Assembly (NCBI GenBank): GCA_018970165.1
Contig: JAGWWZ010000019.1
Span: 1-41,288 of the forward strand
From: Planctomycetota bacterium
GTDB lineage: Bacteria > Planctomycetota > Planctomycetia > Pirellulales > Pirellulaceae
Reading direction: 5' to 3'
Length of the DNA: 41,288 nucleotides
Numbering within the stretch: the first letter of the stretch is position 1; every line of letters starts with the position of its first letter. The notes under the pieces are model-generated. The model was not told the origin of the DNA and ran no database searches. It worked only from the letters and a program-made list of their open reading frames with translations. The translations under genes and the position numbers were made by a program. Below are positions 9,955 to 18,272 of the stretch, in pieces.

Positions 9955-10320
9955 ATGTCCAATCCAACGATCCGCGGAACTGTACACCTGATTGAAGAAA
10001 CCAAATCGTTTGGCCAAAAGGGCTTTCGAAAGAGATTGGTGGTGCTGGAGCAGAACAACGGTCGCTTCACCAACTACATACCGCTCGAGTTCACGAACGA
10101 TGCTTGCGATTCGGCAGACGCTTTGAAGCAAGGGGACGATGTGACGATCACCTATCGACTGACCGGCCGCAAGTGGCAACGGGATCCGATGAGCGAAGTG
10201 AAGTATTTTCTGACGGCTGAAGCTATGGGATTTCGCAAGACTGCCGAAGGGGAAGATATCTCTGCGGCGAATGATGCATTTGCGGAATCGTCTAGCGAAT
10301 TTGACGATACTCCCTTTTAA
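9955..10320 (+). CDS. DUF3127-like OB-fold protein with SSB-like C-terminal tip
   Basis: A 121-residue protein. Residues 5-95 resemble the DUF3127 family (GTVHLIEETKSFGQKGFRKR, NYIPLEFTNDACD, VTITYRLTGRKW, YFLTAEAMGF), thought to be a small OB-fold related to single-stranded-DNA-binding proteins. The tail from about 98 is acidic and ends SSEFDDTPF, strikingly like the acidic C-terminal tip of canonical SSB (DDDIPF in E. coli), which docks replication and repair enzymes. The body lacks a clear SSB signature, so I do not call it ssb. It stands alone, divergent from tyrS and convergent with the DUF423/tdk pair. A role at single-stranded DNA is inference. Confidence 0.8.
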   Translation: MSNPTIRGTVHLIEETKSFGQKGFRKRLVVLEQNNGRFTNYIPLEFTNDACDSADALKQGDDVTITYRLTGRKWQRDPMSEVKYFLTAEAMGFRKTAEGEDISAANDAFAESSSEFDDTPF

Positions 10321-10339
10321 GCACCATTAGCTTCTCGGG

Positions 10340-10771
10340 TCAGTCACGCTCATCACCTGAATCGTGCTTGCCGAAAATTGCACTCGAGGCAACACATAGC
10401 CATGCTACGATCAGCGTGGTTCCTCCGATCGGCACGATACTCCAATGGATGATCTGGTCCGCAAAAACAATGCTGTAGAGACCACCTGAAAAACAGAGTG
10501 TTCCAACAATGAATAACACTGACGCAGCACATAGCAACTTGGATCCTGCGGCGCGGGTGGACAAAGCGATCGCTGCTAGAGCCAGGGCATGATACATCTG
10601 GTATCGAACCCCCAACTCGCATTGATCCAGTTTCTTAGCCACGATATCCGGAGCCAGTCCGCGTTTCTCCAATTGCTTGGGAAGGGAATGGGCTCCCATA
10701 GCTCCAATCCCAACAGCGATTGCTCCGGAAATCCCAGCGAGCAACAATAGCCATTTCGACAAGTTGTTCAT
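10340..10771 (-). CDS. DUF423 family small integral membrane protein
   Basis: The 143-residue product has four hydrophobic stretches (about 5-25, 58-75, 82-101 and 108-130) and the DUF423/YgdD hallmarks: AVGIGAMGAHSL near the first helix and RYQMYHALALAAIAL, then GTLCFSGGLYSI. It is an inner-membrane protein of unknown function. The ATG at 10771 is chosen: GAGG lies about ten bases upstream and the start falls one base after the tdk stop, so it is probably coupled to tdk. A TTG at 10786 would overlap tdk. The product ends in a short charged tail. Confidence 0.85.
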   Translation of the reverse strand: MNNLSKWLLLLAGISGAIAVGIGAMGAHSLPKQLEKRGLAPDIVAKKLDQCELGVRYQMYHALALAAIALSTRAAGSKLLCAASVLFIVGTLCFSGGLYSIVFADQIIHWSIVPIGGTTLIVAWLCVASSAIFGKHDSGDERD

Positions 10772-10772
10772 T

Positions 10773-11384
10773 TCACAGATCCTCAAAGGGGAGATCCGAC
10801 GGGCGCCGTTCTGTTAATCCCTGCTTGAAATGCCTACGGCAGACGGTAACGTAACGTTCATTGCCACCGATCTGGATCTGCTCTCCTTCTCGCATCGGGA
10901 CACCGTTGGCATCGACTCGCAGAACCATCGTCGCCTTGCGTCCGCAGTGACAGATGGTCTTGATCTCTGTCAGAGTATCTGCCCAGGCCAGCAAATGCTG
11001 ACTTCCTTCGAAGAGATTTCCTTGAAAATCGGTCCTCAAGCCATAGGCCAGTACCGGAATATCGAGGTTATCGCAAACATCGCTGAGTTGTCGTACCTGA
11101 CTCTTGGTGAGAAACTGCGCTTCATCGACCAACACGCAGTGGACGCGTTCGGTTTCGTGCTCCCGCTCCACCATCCGGAACAGATTATCATTGCCTGAAA
11201 ATGGGACAGCATCCGCGCTGAGTCCTATCCGCGAACTCACTCGTTTTTCACCAAATCGCTGATCGATTTCGGGAGAGAAAACCAGCGTTCGCATTCCCCG
11301 TTCACGGTAGTTGTAACTCGACTGAAGCAGAACCGTCGATTTCCCAGCGTTCATAGTCGAATAGTAAAAATACAACTTGGCCAA
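10773..11384 (-). CDS. tdk: Thymidine kinase
   Basis: Phosphorylates thymidine with ATP in pyrimidine salvage. The 203-residue product is a type II thymidine kinase: P-loop MNAGKST (11-17), Walker-B-like [10 protein letters not shown] (about 84-93), and [14 protein letters not shown], which matches the TK lasso region. Zinc-site cysteines lie in CHCGRKAT and near the C-terminus (VCRRHF). The start is TTG at 11384, supported by GGGAG eight bases upstream and by the conserved N-terminus [15 protein letters not shown]. The DUF423 gene follows immediately. Confidence 0.95.
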   Translation of the reverse strand: MAKLYFYYSTMNAGKSTVLLQSSYNYRERGMRTLVFSPEIDQRFGEKRVSSRIGLSADAVPFSGNDNLFRMVEREHETERVHCVLVDEAQFLTKSQVRQLSDVCDNLDIPVLAYGLRTDFQGNLFEGSQHLLAWADTLTEIKTICHCGRKATMVLRVDANGVPMREGEQIQIGGNERYVTVCRRHFKQGLTERRPSDLPFEDL

Positions 11385-11496
11385 CGGTCGAACTCCCGGT
11401 ATCCAACACTGCTCCCAATAGGCAAAACCACTATCGGTACGGTAGTATGGGATCGGAATCGTTTTTTGTCATCCCTCGGTCATGTAGAGCATCCTG

Positions 11497-12492
11497 ATGA
11501 GTGAAACTCCAACCCATGATGTCGTTCCCGAGATCGACAGCAATATCTCGCAGTCTCGGATAGTCTTTTCTGATTCCGTCCCGCGTCGCTGGATCTTAAA
11601 AGGAACTGCGGCGTTGGCGGGGCTCTCTTCATGTCGGGGGCTCACTTTTGCTACTGCTTGCGCAATTGAACCATTCGACCGACCGAAGCCTGGCAAGCTG
11701 CGACTTAGCATGGCGGCATACTCCATCCGCGATCTGCTTAAGCAAAAGAATTCCGACTGGGATCTGTTTCGGTTTGTGGATTACTGCCATGAACTGGGAC
11801 TCGACGGTGCCGAGTTAACCAGTTACTACTTCCCGGAGAACGTTGACGATGCCTACCTAACGCGATTGCGACTTCACTGCCACCGACGGGGCATCAGCAT
11901 ATCTGGAGGTGCGATTGCTAACGACTTTTGCCAGAGCGATTCAAGCAAACGCGCTGCCGATATCGAACACACGAAGCGATGGATCGACCGCTATGCGATT
12001 CTGGGTGCACCCGTGATTCGTATCTTCGCCGGTGGGCAACCGAAGGGTGAAGAGTGGTCGACAACGCTCAAGCGATGCACCGATTCCATCGATGAAGTTA
12101 CCCAGTATGCAACCAAGCGTGGAATCTATCTGGGACTGGAGAATCATGGCGGGGTCACATCCACCGCAAGTCAACTGCTGGAAATCGTCCGGAACGTGAA
12201 GGGGGACGGTTTTGGGGTGAATCTGGACTCGGGCAATTTCCGCTCAACCAACGATCCCTACTCGGAACTCGAGCAAATCGCCCCCTATGCAGTCAACGCT
12301 CAACTCAAGGTTGAAATGTTTCCGGGAGGAAAGAAGGAGTGGACCGACATCCCTCGGGTTCTTCGAATACTTGCGAATTCCGGTTATAGTGGGTTCGTCG
12401 CTTTGGAGTACGAAGCGAGCGATCCGCCACTGGAAGCAATCCCTCAGTGGATTGCGAAACTCCAAGCGAGCCTTAAGGAATTGCAGGGCTAA
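11497..12492 (+). CDS. Tat-exported sugar phosphate isomerase/epimerase-like TIM barrel
   Basis: The 331-residue product belongs to the xylose isomerase-like/AP-endonuclease-2 TIM-barrel group. A twin-arginine signal lies at about 28-45 (SVPRRWILKGTAALAG), so export to the periplasm is expected. The barrel follows from about 68 with LDGAELTSYYFP, APVIRIFAGG, the likely metal-ligand segment GLENHGGV, GVNLDSGNF and FVALEYEAS. Planctomycetes carry many exported members of this group with unknown substrates. The start at ATG 11497 leaves about 28 residues before the twin arginines, longer than usual, so the true start could be internal. The tandem BMC gene starts 15 bases after the stop and is probably cotranscribed. 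Confidence 0.86.
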   Translation: MSETPTHDVVPEIDSNISQSRIVFSDSVPRRWILKGTAALAGLSSCRGLTFATACAIEPFDRPKPGKLRLSMAAYSIRDLLKQKNSDWDLFRFVDYCHELGLDGAELTSYYFPENVDDAYLTRLRLHCHRRGISISGGAIANDFCQSDSSKRAADIEHTKRWIDRYAILGAPVIRIFAGGQPKGEEWSTTLKRCTDSIDEVTQYATKRGIYLGLENHGGVTSTASQLLEIVRNVKGDGFGVNLDSGNFRSTNDPYSELEQIAPYAVNAQLKVEMFPGGKKEWTDIPRVLRILANSGYSGFVALEYEASDPPLEAIPQWIAKLQASLKELQG

Positions 12493-12507
12493 GGAACCGT
12501 TCGGATC

Positions 12508-13179
12508 ATGCCATCTTCATTATCGGAAAGCCAGCAATGGCAGGAGTCTGCGGCCCAAGGGATCCCTTCTCTAGGAATTGTCGAGACGAATTCTTGGACA
12601 TCTGCGATGGTGGCATGCGACACGATGGCCAAGTCAGCACGGGTCGCGGTCGTACAGGCCGAATGGAATGACATGCTAGGAGCGGTGATCAAAGTTGTCG
12701 GCATGCCGAGCGATGTCAGCACCGCCGTTGAAGCGGGGGCGAGAGCCGCCGACTCCATGAAGCAATTGCGATCCTCCGTTTGGCTCCATCGTCCCGATCC
12801 CGACGCGCTGCGAGCCATCATCAGCCCACCGGAATACAACGTTCTCATCGAACAGTCAGTCGTTAAGCAACCCGTATCGGAGTCAGAACTCATGAGCAAT
12901 TCATCGGCATCGGGCTTGGCCCTAGGCTTCATCGAAACCCAAGGCTTCACCGCCGTATTCGAGGCGATCGATACGGCCTGCAAAAGCGCCGCGGTTGAAG
13001 TTGTAGGCAAAGAAAAACTAGGTGGTGGTTACGTCACGGTCGTGATTCGAGGCGACGTGGCAGCGGTCAACGCAGCGGTCGAAGCGGCCAAGCCCAAGAT
13101 CGAGGGTCTCGGTAAATTGATCGCTTGTCACGTCATCGCAAGACCCAGCCCGGCGGCGCTGAGTTTGCTCCCCAAGTAG
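12508..13179 (+). CDS. Tandem BMC-domain (microcompartment shell-type) protein
   Basis: The 223-residue product contains two bacterial-microcompartment domains in tandem. The first, about 21-85, has SLGIVETNSWTSAMVACD and later VVGMPSDVSTAVEAGA. The second, about 136-205, has ALGFIETQGFTAVFEAID, AAVEVVGKEKLGGGYVTVVI and GDVAAVNAAVEAA. This matches the layout of BMC-T shell proteins, which form pseudohexameric trimers with a central pore. No other shell protein, encapsulated enzyme or aldolase is encoded nearby, so it is an orphan or satellite shell gene. It follows an exported isomerase-like gene by 15 bases, with AAGGA upstream of its ATG. The cargo is unknown. Confidence 0.87.
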   Translation: MPSSLSESQQWQESAAQGIPSLGIVETNSWTSAMVACDTMAKSARVAVVQAEWNDMLGAVIKVVGMPSDVSTAVEAGARAADSMKQLRSSVWLHRPDPDALRAIISPPEYNVLIEQSVVKQPVSESELMSNSSASGLALGFIETQGFTAVFEAIDTACKSAAVEVVGKEKLGGGYVTVVIRGDVAAVNAAVEAAKPKIEGLGKLIACHVIARPSPAALSLLPK

Positions 13180-13280
13180 ACCGCCTGCCGTAAGTCTTGC
13201 TATAAGTCCATCGCGCTGAACAAACACTTCTGTAGACAAGATAGCCAAGATAGCGCCGCCTTTCCCAATGAGAATCACAA

Positions 13281-14141
13281 ATGGCTGAACTTCGATTTAC
13301 CAAAATGCATGGGGCAGGTAACGATTACGTTTACCTGAACGGCTTCGACCAAACACTGCCAGCCGACTTGGAGCGCCTCGCGATCGCAATGTCGCATCGA
13401 CGTTTCGGAGTTGGTGCCGATGGTGTAATCGTGATTCTGCCGACTCCCAATGCGGATGCCCAAATGCGGATGTTCAATGCCGATGGAAGCGAATCGGAAA
13501 TGTGCGGAAACGGCATACGATGCGTCGCCAAACTGGTGCATGACCACGGGATCGCAAAGAAACATGCTTTGGTGATCGAGACCGGTGCAGGGTTGCTGAA
13601 TCTTGCATTGCAAATCGAGGGTGGCAAAGTTTCGCTTGTCACGGTCGACATGGGCAAACCAAGGTTGCTTGCCAAAGATATCCCGACGCTACTCTGCGGA
13701 CCGGACGAGCAAGTGGTAGATCATCGCATCGACATTCGTGGCCACACCTTGTTTGCGACTTGCGTATCCATGGGGAATCCGCATTGCGTCATCTTCGTTC
13801 CCGAAGCAACCGATGAGTTGGTTTTAGGTTGTGGACCACTCATCGAGAAAGATGAACGCTTTCCTCGACGAACCAATGTCGAATTTGTCGAGGTGCTTTC
13901 CAAGGGTGAAGTTCGGCAACGCACGTGGGAACGAGGTTCCGGTGAGACATGGGCCTGCGGCACGGGCGCGAGCGCCGTTTGTGTCGCGGGGGTCCTGACA
14001 GGAAGAACCGATCGCACCATTCTCAACCATCTGCTCGGTGGCGATTTGCGACTTCGATGGGAAGAGTCGAGCAGCCACCTATTCATGACCGGACCGGCCA
14101 CCGAAGTCTTTCAGGGTACTTACTCGTACCCGTCGAACTGA
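13281..14141 (+). CDS. dapF: Diaminopimelate epimerase
   Basis: Interconverts LL- and meso-diaminopimelate, supplying lysine and the peptidoglycan cross-link. The 286-residue product has the family start FTKMHGAGNDYVYLNG (6-21) and both catalytic cysteines: C75 in MCGNGIRC and C226 in TWACGTGASA. RTNVEFVEV and GNPHCVIFV are also typical. Length is normal. Its presence fits peptidoglycan synthesis in planctomycetes. It starts about 100 bases after the BMC gene and is followed in the same direction by the DUF374 gene. Confidence 0.96.
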   Translation: MAELRFTKMHGAGNDYVYLNGFDQTLPADLERLAIAMSHRRFGVGADGVIVILPTPNADAQMRMFNADGSESEMCGNGIRCVAKLVHDHGIAKKHALVIETGAGLLNLALQIEGGKVSLVTVDMGKPRLLAKDIPTLLCGPDEQVVDHRIDIRGHTLFATCVSMGNPHCVIFVPEATDELVLGCGPLIEKDERFPRRTNVEFVEVLSKGEVRQRTWERGSGETWACGTGASAVCVAGVLTGRTDRTILNHLLGGDLRLRWEESSSHLFMTGPATEVFQGTYSYPSN

Positions 14142-14220
14142 GGTGTTGGCGAGAGGAAGTCGGTTGAGAAATCGGGATGGGTTGTAAAGCCACTACGGGA
14201 TCAATGCGAAGAGGGATCCA

Positions 14221-14985
14221 TTGGAAACGCACAATTCTCTGATGCATAGCACGAAGCGAATATTGTTGCGATCTGTTGCTCAGGCGCTCGGAGTTTCGAT
14301 CAAAGGGTTGGTCGCCACGTTGGATAAACGCATCGTCGACTACGAAACGAACTGCGATGCTTCGCTACAAGAGTTCCAGGGGCAAGTTATTTACGTGTTG
14401 TGGCACGAGTACTTCCTCCTTCCTACAGCGATGACCGGCGGTTGCAATTTGACCCTGCTGATCGGCACGCATCCCGATGCTGATTGGCTGGGTGAGATAG
14501 CGCGTTCCTTCGGCTTTGACACCGTGCGAGGTTCTTCGAACAAGGGAGGGATCAAAGCAATACTCAAATACACTCGCGAGCACCGGGACACGAGCCTCGT
14601 CATGACTCCCGATGGGCCGAGAGGACCACGACGTGTTCTCTCCCCGGGTTGCATCCAGTTGGCATCGTTTCTGCAGATCCCGATTGTGCCGACAGGGATA
14701 GGTTACGATCGACCTCGAAGATATCCATCCTGGGATCGTTTTGCAATTCCGAGGATAGGGTCGCGGATTCGTTTCGTCCTTGGCCCTCGAGTTCATATTC
14801 CCAGAAAACTAAGTGATGCGCAAGTTGCTCTGTGGCGAGAATATGTGGAATCGATGTTGCATCGGCTCAGCGATGAAGCAGAGAGCTGGGCGTTGGATGG
14901 CATCCCCAGAGAGAGGGAACGAGGAATGTATCCTGCTCCGTATGCGTCGGTCGTTAGAACCAGTTCCCTAGGGTTGGTCACATGA
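14221..14985 (+). CDS. DUF374 / lysophospholipid acyltransferase-like protein
   Basis: The 254-residue product resembles the DUF374 group of the lysophospholipid acyltransferase superfamily: VLWHEYFLLP (acceptor His region, about 59-68), RGSSNKGG (102-109), MTPDGPRGPRRVLSPG (about 124-139) and SWDRFAIP. These enzymes are thought to acylate lipid or lipid-A-like acceptors at the membrane; the substrate here is unknown. The TTG at 14221 has GAGGG seven bases upstream; an ATG at 14242 is the alternative. The stop overlaps the xseA start as ATGA (14982-14985), so the two are probably coupled. Confidence 0.85.
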   Translation: METHNSLMHSTKRILLRSVAQALGVSIKGLVATLDKRIVDYETNCDASLQEFQGQVIYVLWHEYFLLPTAMTGGCNLTLLIGTHPDADWLGEIARSFGFDTVRGSSNKGGIKAILKYTREHRDTSLVMTPDGPRGPRRVLSPGCIQLASFLQIPIVPTGIGYDRPRRYPSWDRFAIPRIGSRIRFVLGPRVHIPRKLSDAQVALWREYVESMLHRLSDEAESWALDGIPRERERGMYPAPYASVVRTSSLGLVT

Positions 14986-16307
14986 CAGGCTTTCTTTGGG
15001 GCAATGAATCCGATGCATTCTTTGAGGGTTCCCCCAACAATAAAGAGGGAGAACGAGAGTCTCCGCCTGGACGTGAGCAAGAAAACCCTCTCACCGTTAC
15101 GCAGGTTAACGCATGGATCAAGAGGATTCTCGATCGCGGTTTATCGACATTCTGGCTGGCTGGAGAAATCGGCAGTATCACTCGATCGGGTGCGGGTCAC
15201 GTTTACCTGACGCTCAAAGACGAAAGCAATCAAATCAGCGCAGTGATCTGGAAGTCGACTTGGGAAAAATGCCGCTTTGAAATCAAGGAAGGACTCGCCG
15301 TCCTTTGCATGGGCAAGATCGATGTCTACGGACCCCGCGGTTCCTATCAGGTCGTAGTACAGAAAATCGAACCGCAAGGAGTCGGAGCCTTGCAGATCGC
15401 ATTTCGAAAACTCCACGCCAAACTCGAAGCCGAGGGTTTGTTCCGCCCCGAAGGCAAACGTCCACTCCCAAACTTTCCAACACGCATCGGCTTTGTCACT
15501 AGTCCTCACGGTGCAGCAATCCATGATTTCCTCGAAGTGCTCCGGCGGCGATGGCCGTCGACCGATGTGCTTGTGATCCCTGCCAAGGTCCAAGGGGCGG
15601 GCGCTGCCGAACAAATCGCACGCGGAATCGAACTCGCAGGACGCATTCATCCTCCCCTCGATGTTCTCATTGTTGGGCGAGGGGGCGGGTCGATTGAAGA
15701 CCTGTGGTGCTTCAATGAGGAAATTGTGGTAAGAGCCTTGGCCGCATCACCTATCCCTACAGTTTCTGCAGTGGGACATGAAATCGATGTGACCCTGAGC
15801 GATCTGGCAGCGGATGTTCGAGCTTTGACGCCGAGCGAAGCAGCGGAACGTGTGGTACCCAATCGAGACGAACTGGCCGACGTGCTACACAATGTTCGGC
15901 ACAGACTGCGCACTCTTCTGTTGCATAAAGTGCGAGACTTAGAAACGCGGCTACGAGGTATCGCTACGCGACCGGTCATCGAATTCCCGAGCCAAATGTT
16001 CGATACCTCAGCTCAGAAGCTCGATGAGATCGAACGGCGACTCAGGGACGGTACAGCTCGGAAAATGGAATCCATGGACCGCGCGTTTGAGAACGCAACG
16101 GCTCGTCTGGAATCACTCAGTCCGATTCGTACTCTTGCACGCGGTTACTCATTCACGACCGACCCAAACAGCGGTCGGGTACTGCTGACCGCATCGGAAA
16201 TACAAACCGGACAAATCATCCAGACGACTTTCGCTGCCGGTTCTGTTCAAAGCCAAGTTCTTTCGGTCCAGCCGCAGGCGTCAGCCGCGGATTCGAAACG
16301 CCGATGA
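14982..16307 (+). CDS. xseA: Exodeoxyribonuclease VII large subunit
   Basis: Catalytic subunit of ExoVII, which degrades single-stranded DNA to oligonucleotides in repair and recombination. The 441-residue product has an N-terminal OB-fold (VTQVNAWIKRILDRG; GHVYLTLKDESNQISAVIW) and then the nuclease core: TRIGFVTSPHGAAIHDFL, IVGRGGGSIEDLWCFNEE, VSAVGHEIDVTLSDLAADVR and ALTPSEAAE. A coiled-coil segment and a C-terminal barrel (ARGYSFTTD) follow. The ATG overlaps the DUF374 stop. The small subunit gene xseB, often adjacent, is not recognisable here. Confidence 0.95.
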   Translation: MTGFLWGNESDAFFEGSPNNKEGERESPPGREQENPLTVTQVNAWIKRILDRGLSTFWLAGEIGSITRSGAGHVYLTLKDESNQISAVIWKSTWEKCRFEIKEGLAVLCMGKIDVYGPRGSYQVVVQKIEPQGVGALQIAFRKLHAKLEAEGLFRPEGKRPLPNFPTRIGFVTSPHGAAIHDFLEVLRRRWPSTDVLVIPAKVQGAGAAEQIARGIELAGRIHPPLDVLIVGRGGGSIEDLWCFNEEIVVRALAASPIPTVSAVGHEIDVTLSDLAADVRALTPSEAAERVVPNRDELADVLHNVRHRLRTLLLHKVRDLETRLRGIATRPVIEFPSQMFDTSAQKLDEIERRLRDGTARKMESMDRAFENATARLESLSPIRTLARGYSFTTDPNSGRVLLTASEIQTGQIIQTTFAAGSVQSQVLSVQPQASAADSKRR

Positions 16308-16384
16308 CGCGAGCGGCTGACCGGTACAAGAAACCAAAAGGCATGGACAGTTCGGATGGCAAGATCTGCAAAGCAATAGGTTGA
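16304..16384 (+). CDS. Possible 26-residue ORF overlapping the xseA stop
   Basis: An ATG overlapping the xseA stop (ATGA, 16304-16307) opens a 26-codon frame, MTRAADRYKKPKGMDSSDGK and six more residues, before TGA. It occupies the position where xseB often lies but is far shorter than XseB (about 60-80 residues) and shows no XseB motif. It may be chance, a coupled leader-like peptide, or a relic. Confidence 0.2.
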   Translation: MTRAADRYKKPKGMDSSDGKICKAIG

Positions 16385-16399
16385 GATGCATTCGTCGCG

Positions 16400-16693
16400 T
16401 TATCCTACTTGCCGTTGCAAAGGGAGAACGCTTGCGGCGAATTCCCGCAAGCTTCCCTTGGGCTTGACCGTCTGAGACGCGACTAGTCGCGGACGAGCCG
16501 CGCTTCCAGACGATTGATCAACCGACAACGGGTCGTCAGCTAGCTCGATCAGCAATTCGCCTCGAGTGATTTTGACATCCTTGGGGGCTTCGATCCCGAT
16601 CGTCACCCGATTTCCACTCACCTTGGAGACCACCAAAGTAATTTGATCGCCGATGACGATCCGTTCGCCTTCTTTTCGACTTAGTACTAGCAT
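16400..16693 (-). CDS. csrA: Carbon storage/translational regulator CsrA, tail-extended
   Basis: CsrA binds GGA motifs in messenger leaders and controls translation and stability. Residues 1-55 are a standard CsrA: MLVLSRKEGERIVIGD, then VTIGIEAPKDVKITRGEL, including the RNA-contacting start and the later Arg (R44). The product is 97 residues, against about 60-75 in most bacteria. The extra 35-40 residues (SSGSAARPRLVASQTVKPKG and beyond) are basic and unrelated to known CsrA parts. The ATG at 16693 has a strong SD (AAGGAGGA). It is convergent with xseA. Confidence 0.95.
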   Translation of the reverse strand: MLVLSRKEGERIVIGDQITLVVSKVSGNRVTIGIEAPKDVKITRGELLIELADDPLSVDQSSGSAARPRLVASQTVKPKGSLREFAASVLPLQRQVG

Positions 16694-16700
16694 TTTCTCG

Positions 16701-16726
16701 TCCTCCTTGAATTTGATTCCCTTGAA
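16701..16726 (-). promoter_or_regulatory. csrA leader: strong SD within two TTCAAGG repeats
   Basis: On the minus strand the csrA leader carries TTCAAGGG (ending at 16719) and TTCAAGGAGGA (16711-16701). The TTCAAGG cores, at 16726-16720 and 16711-16705, start 15 bases apart. Both resemble the CsrA-binding core ACARGGA, and the second contains the SD itself. Binding of a CsrA dimer to both would block ribosome entry, a classical form of autoregulation. The repeats are seen; the regulation is inference. Confidence 0.5.
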
Positions 16727-17212
16727 AGGGTCGATAGCAAAACACTCTATTAGCGAACGGCTTGATAACTTGGCCTATCCAAGCTGACCTTTCCGATCAC
16801 CTATCTCATAACGGCAGCAAAAACGGTTCCATTAGGCGCACTTCCGAAAATATTTCTTCATTCGACCGGTTTCGCTGAAGTTTCTTCGTCATGACCTGAG
16901 TTAGGTTTGGTAAAAACCGGCAGGGTGTGCAAAAAACTTCCGGTTTTTTCAAAACGAGACTCAATTCGCGACATGTCGACTGGATGTCATCCCGTCAACT
17001 CCATCACTATCCGTCGCGATTTGACACGTTCGGTCACTCCAAATCGTGGTGCCAAAAAAACTTCGGTTGCTAGCAATTCTTAACCCCTGGCTCATTCGAA
17101 GCACCATGACTTAAGATAAGCCTTGGTCGAGTTGCACATTCAAGGCTCGTTGGGGCCTGGGGTTCGGCTGAATCTGATCGCTTCCCTCTCCAACAGAAAA
17201 ATAGGACTTCCC
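16727..17212. other. csrA / ThuA-like intergenic region with an inverted repeat
   Basis: Nearly 500 bases between divergent genes, with no credible protein or RNA gene. It holds the promoters of both genes, which I cannot place with confidence. At 16912-16920 and 16940-16948 there is a perfect 9-bp inverted repeat (AAAAACCGG / CCGGTTTTT) around a 19-base loop. The right arm ends in six T residues on the plus strand, so it could terminate plus-strand transcription, but no plus-strand gene ends here. A small RNA or operator is possible. Confidence 0.35.
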
Positions 17213-18163
17213 ATGCCAAGAAGTTGTCTCTCTTTTGCGATGTACTTGGCAGTGAGCATGGTTGGATTGCTCACCTACCAAACAGTAGCGTTGGCAGCCG
17301 AGCCCAAGCGCATCGTATTGATTGCTGGCAAACCTTCCCACCCACCTCGGATGCACGAGTTCAATGCCGGGGTTCAGTTGCTGGCAAAATGCATGAAGAC
17401 CTTTGACGAACAAAACGGTGATGTAGCGTTGGATGTTCAATTTGTTTTGAACGGATGGCCGAAGGACGAGAAACTCCTAACACAAGCAGATGCCGTGATC
17501 TTTTATATGGATGGTGGTGGCGGTCACGAGGTGGTTCAAGAGTCGGGGCGTCGAATGAAATTGATTGAGGAACTCGCGTTGAAAGGAGTCGGCATCGGTT
17601 GCATGCACTATGCGGTAGAAGTGGTTCCGAACCAAGCAGGGAGGGAGTTCCAGCGTTGGATCGGTGGGCACTACGAACACATGTTCAGTTGCAATCCGAT
17701 TTGGGAGCCGACCTTTTCGAGTCTGCCCGAACACCCGATCACGCGAGGAGTGAAGCCGTTTCAGGTCAAGGACGAATGGTATTTCAACATGCGGTTCATC
17801 AATCAACTGTCTGGCAATGAAGAAGCAAACACAGACGCGGGTCGGTTTACTCCTATCATGGTGGCATCTCCATCGGATGATGTGCGCGATGGTCCCTATG
17901 TGTATCCCGCTGGCCCCTATCCGCATATTGAAGCCAATAAGGGTCGCGCCGAGACCATGATGTGGGCGATTGAGCGGACCGATGGTGGCCGTGGCTTTGG
18001 CTTTACCGGCGGTCATTTTCACGACAATTGGGGCAACGACAATTTCCGCAAGACAATTCTCAATGCTTGCCTTTGGCTGGCCAAGGTGGAGGTCCCTTCC
18101 ACAGGCGTGGAATCGCAAGTTAGCGAAGTAGAATTGAACTCTCATTTAGACCCCAAAAAATAG
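17213..18163 (+). CDS. Exported ThuA-like (trehalose-utilisation family) protein
   Basis: A 316-residue product with a signal peptide (about 1-28, hydrophobic core MYLAVSMVGLLTYQTVALA, cleavage after ALA) and then a ThuA-like domain of the glutamine-amidotransferase-like superfamily: KRIVLIAGKPSHPPRMHEF, ADAVIFYMDGGGGH, GIGCMHYAVEV, WIGGHYEHMF, HPITRGVKPF, FTGGHFHDNWGNDNFR. The family is common in planctomycetes and linked by context to periplasmic sugar metabolism, but its reaction is unproven. The ATG at 17213 is chosen because it begins the signal peptide and has AGGA upstream; an upstream frame from 17123 would bury the signal. Confidence 0.87.
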   Translation: MPRSCLSFAMYLAVSMVGLLTYQTVALAAEPKRIVLIAGKPSHPPRMHEFNAGVQLLAKCMKTFDEQNGDVALDVQFVLNGWPKDEKLLTQADAVIFYMDGGGGHEVVQESGRRMKLIEELALKGVGIGCMHYAVEVVPNQAGREFQRWIGGHYEHMFSCNPIWEPTFSSLPEHPITRGVKPFQVKDEWYFNMRFINQLSGNEEANTDAGRFTPIMVASPSDDVRDGPYVYPAGPYPHIEANKGRAETMMWAIERTDGGRGFGFTGGHFHDNWGNDNFRKTILNACLWLAKVEVPSTGVESQVSEVELNSHLDPKK

Positions 18164-18272
18164 GTGGTCAGCATGTTGTACCATTTGCCCCTCAACGCGA
18201 TGCGTTTTGGGGTTATATTCATCAGTCACGTCTGTTTCCGTTCCTCTTGGCTCTGGCAAGGTTTTCCAACAC

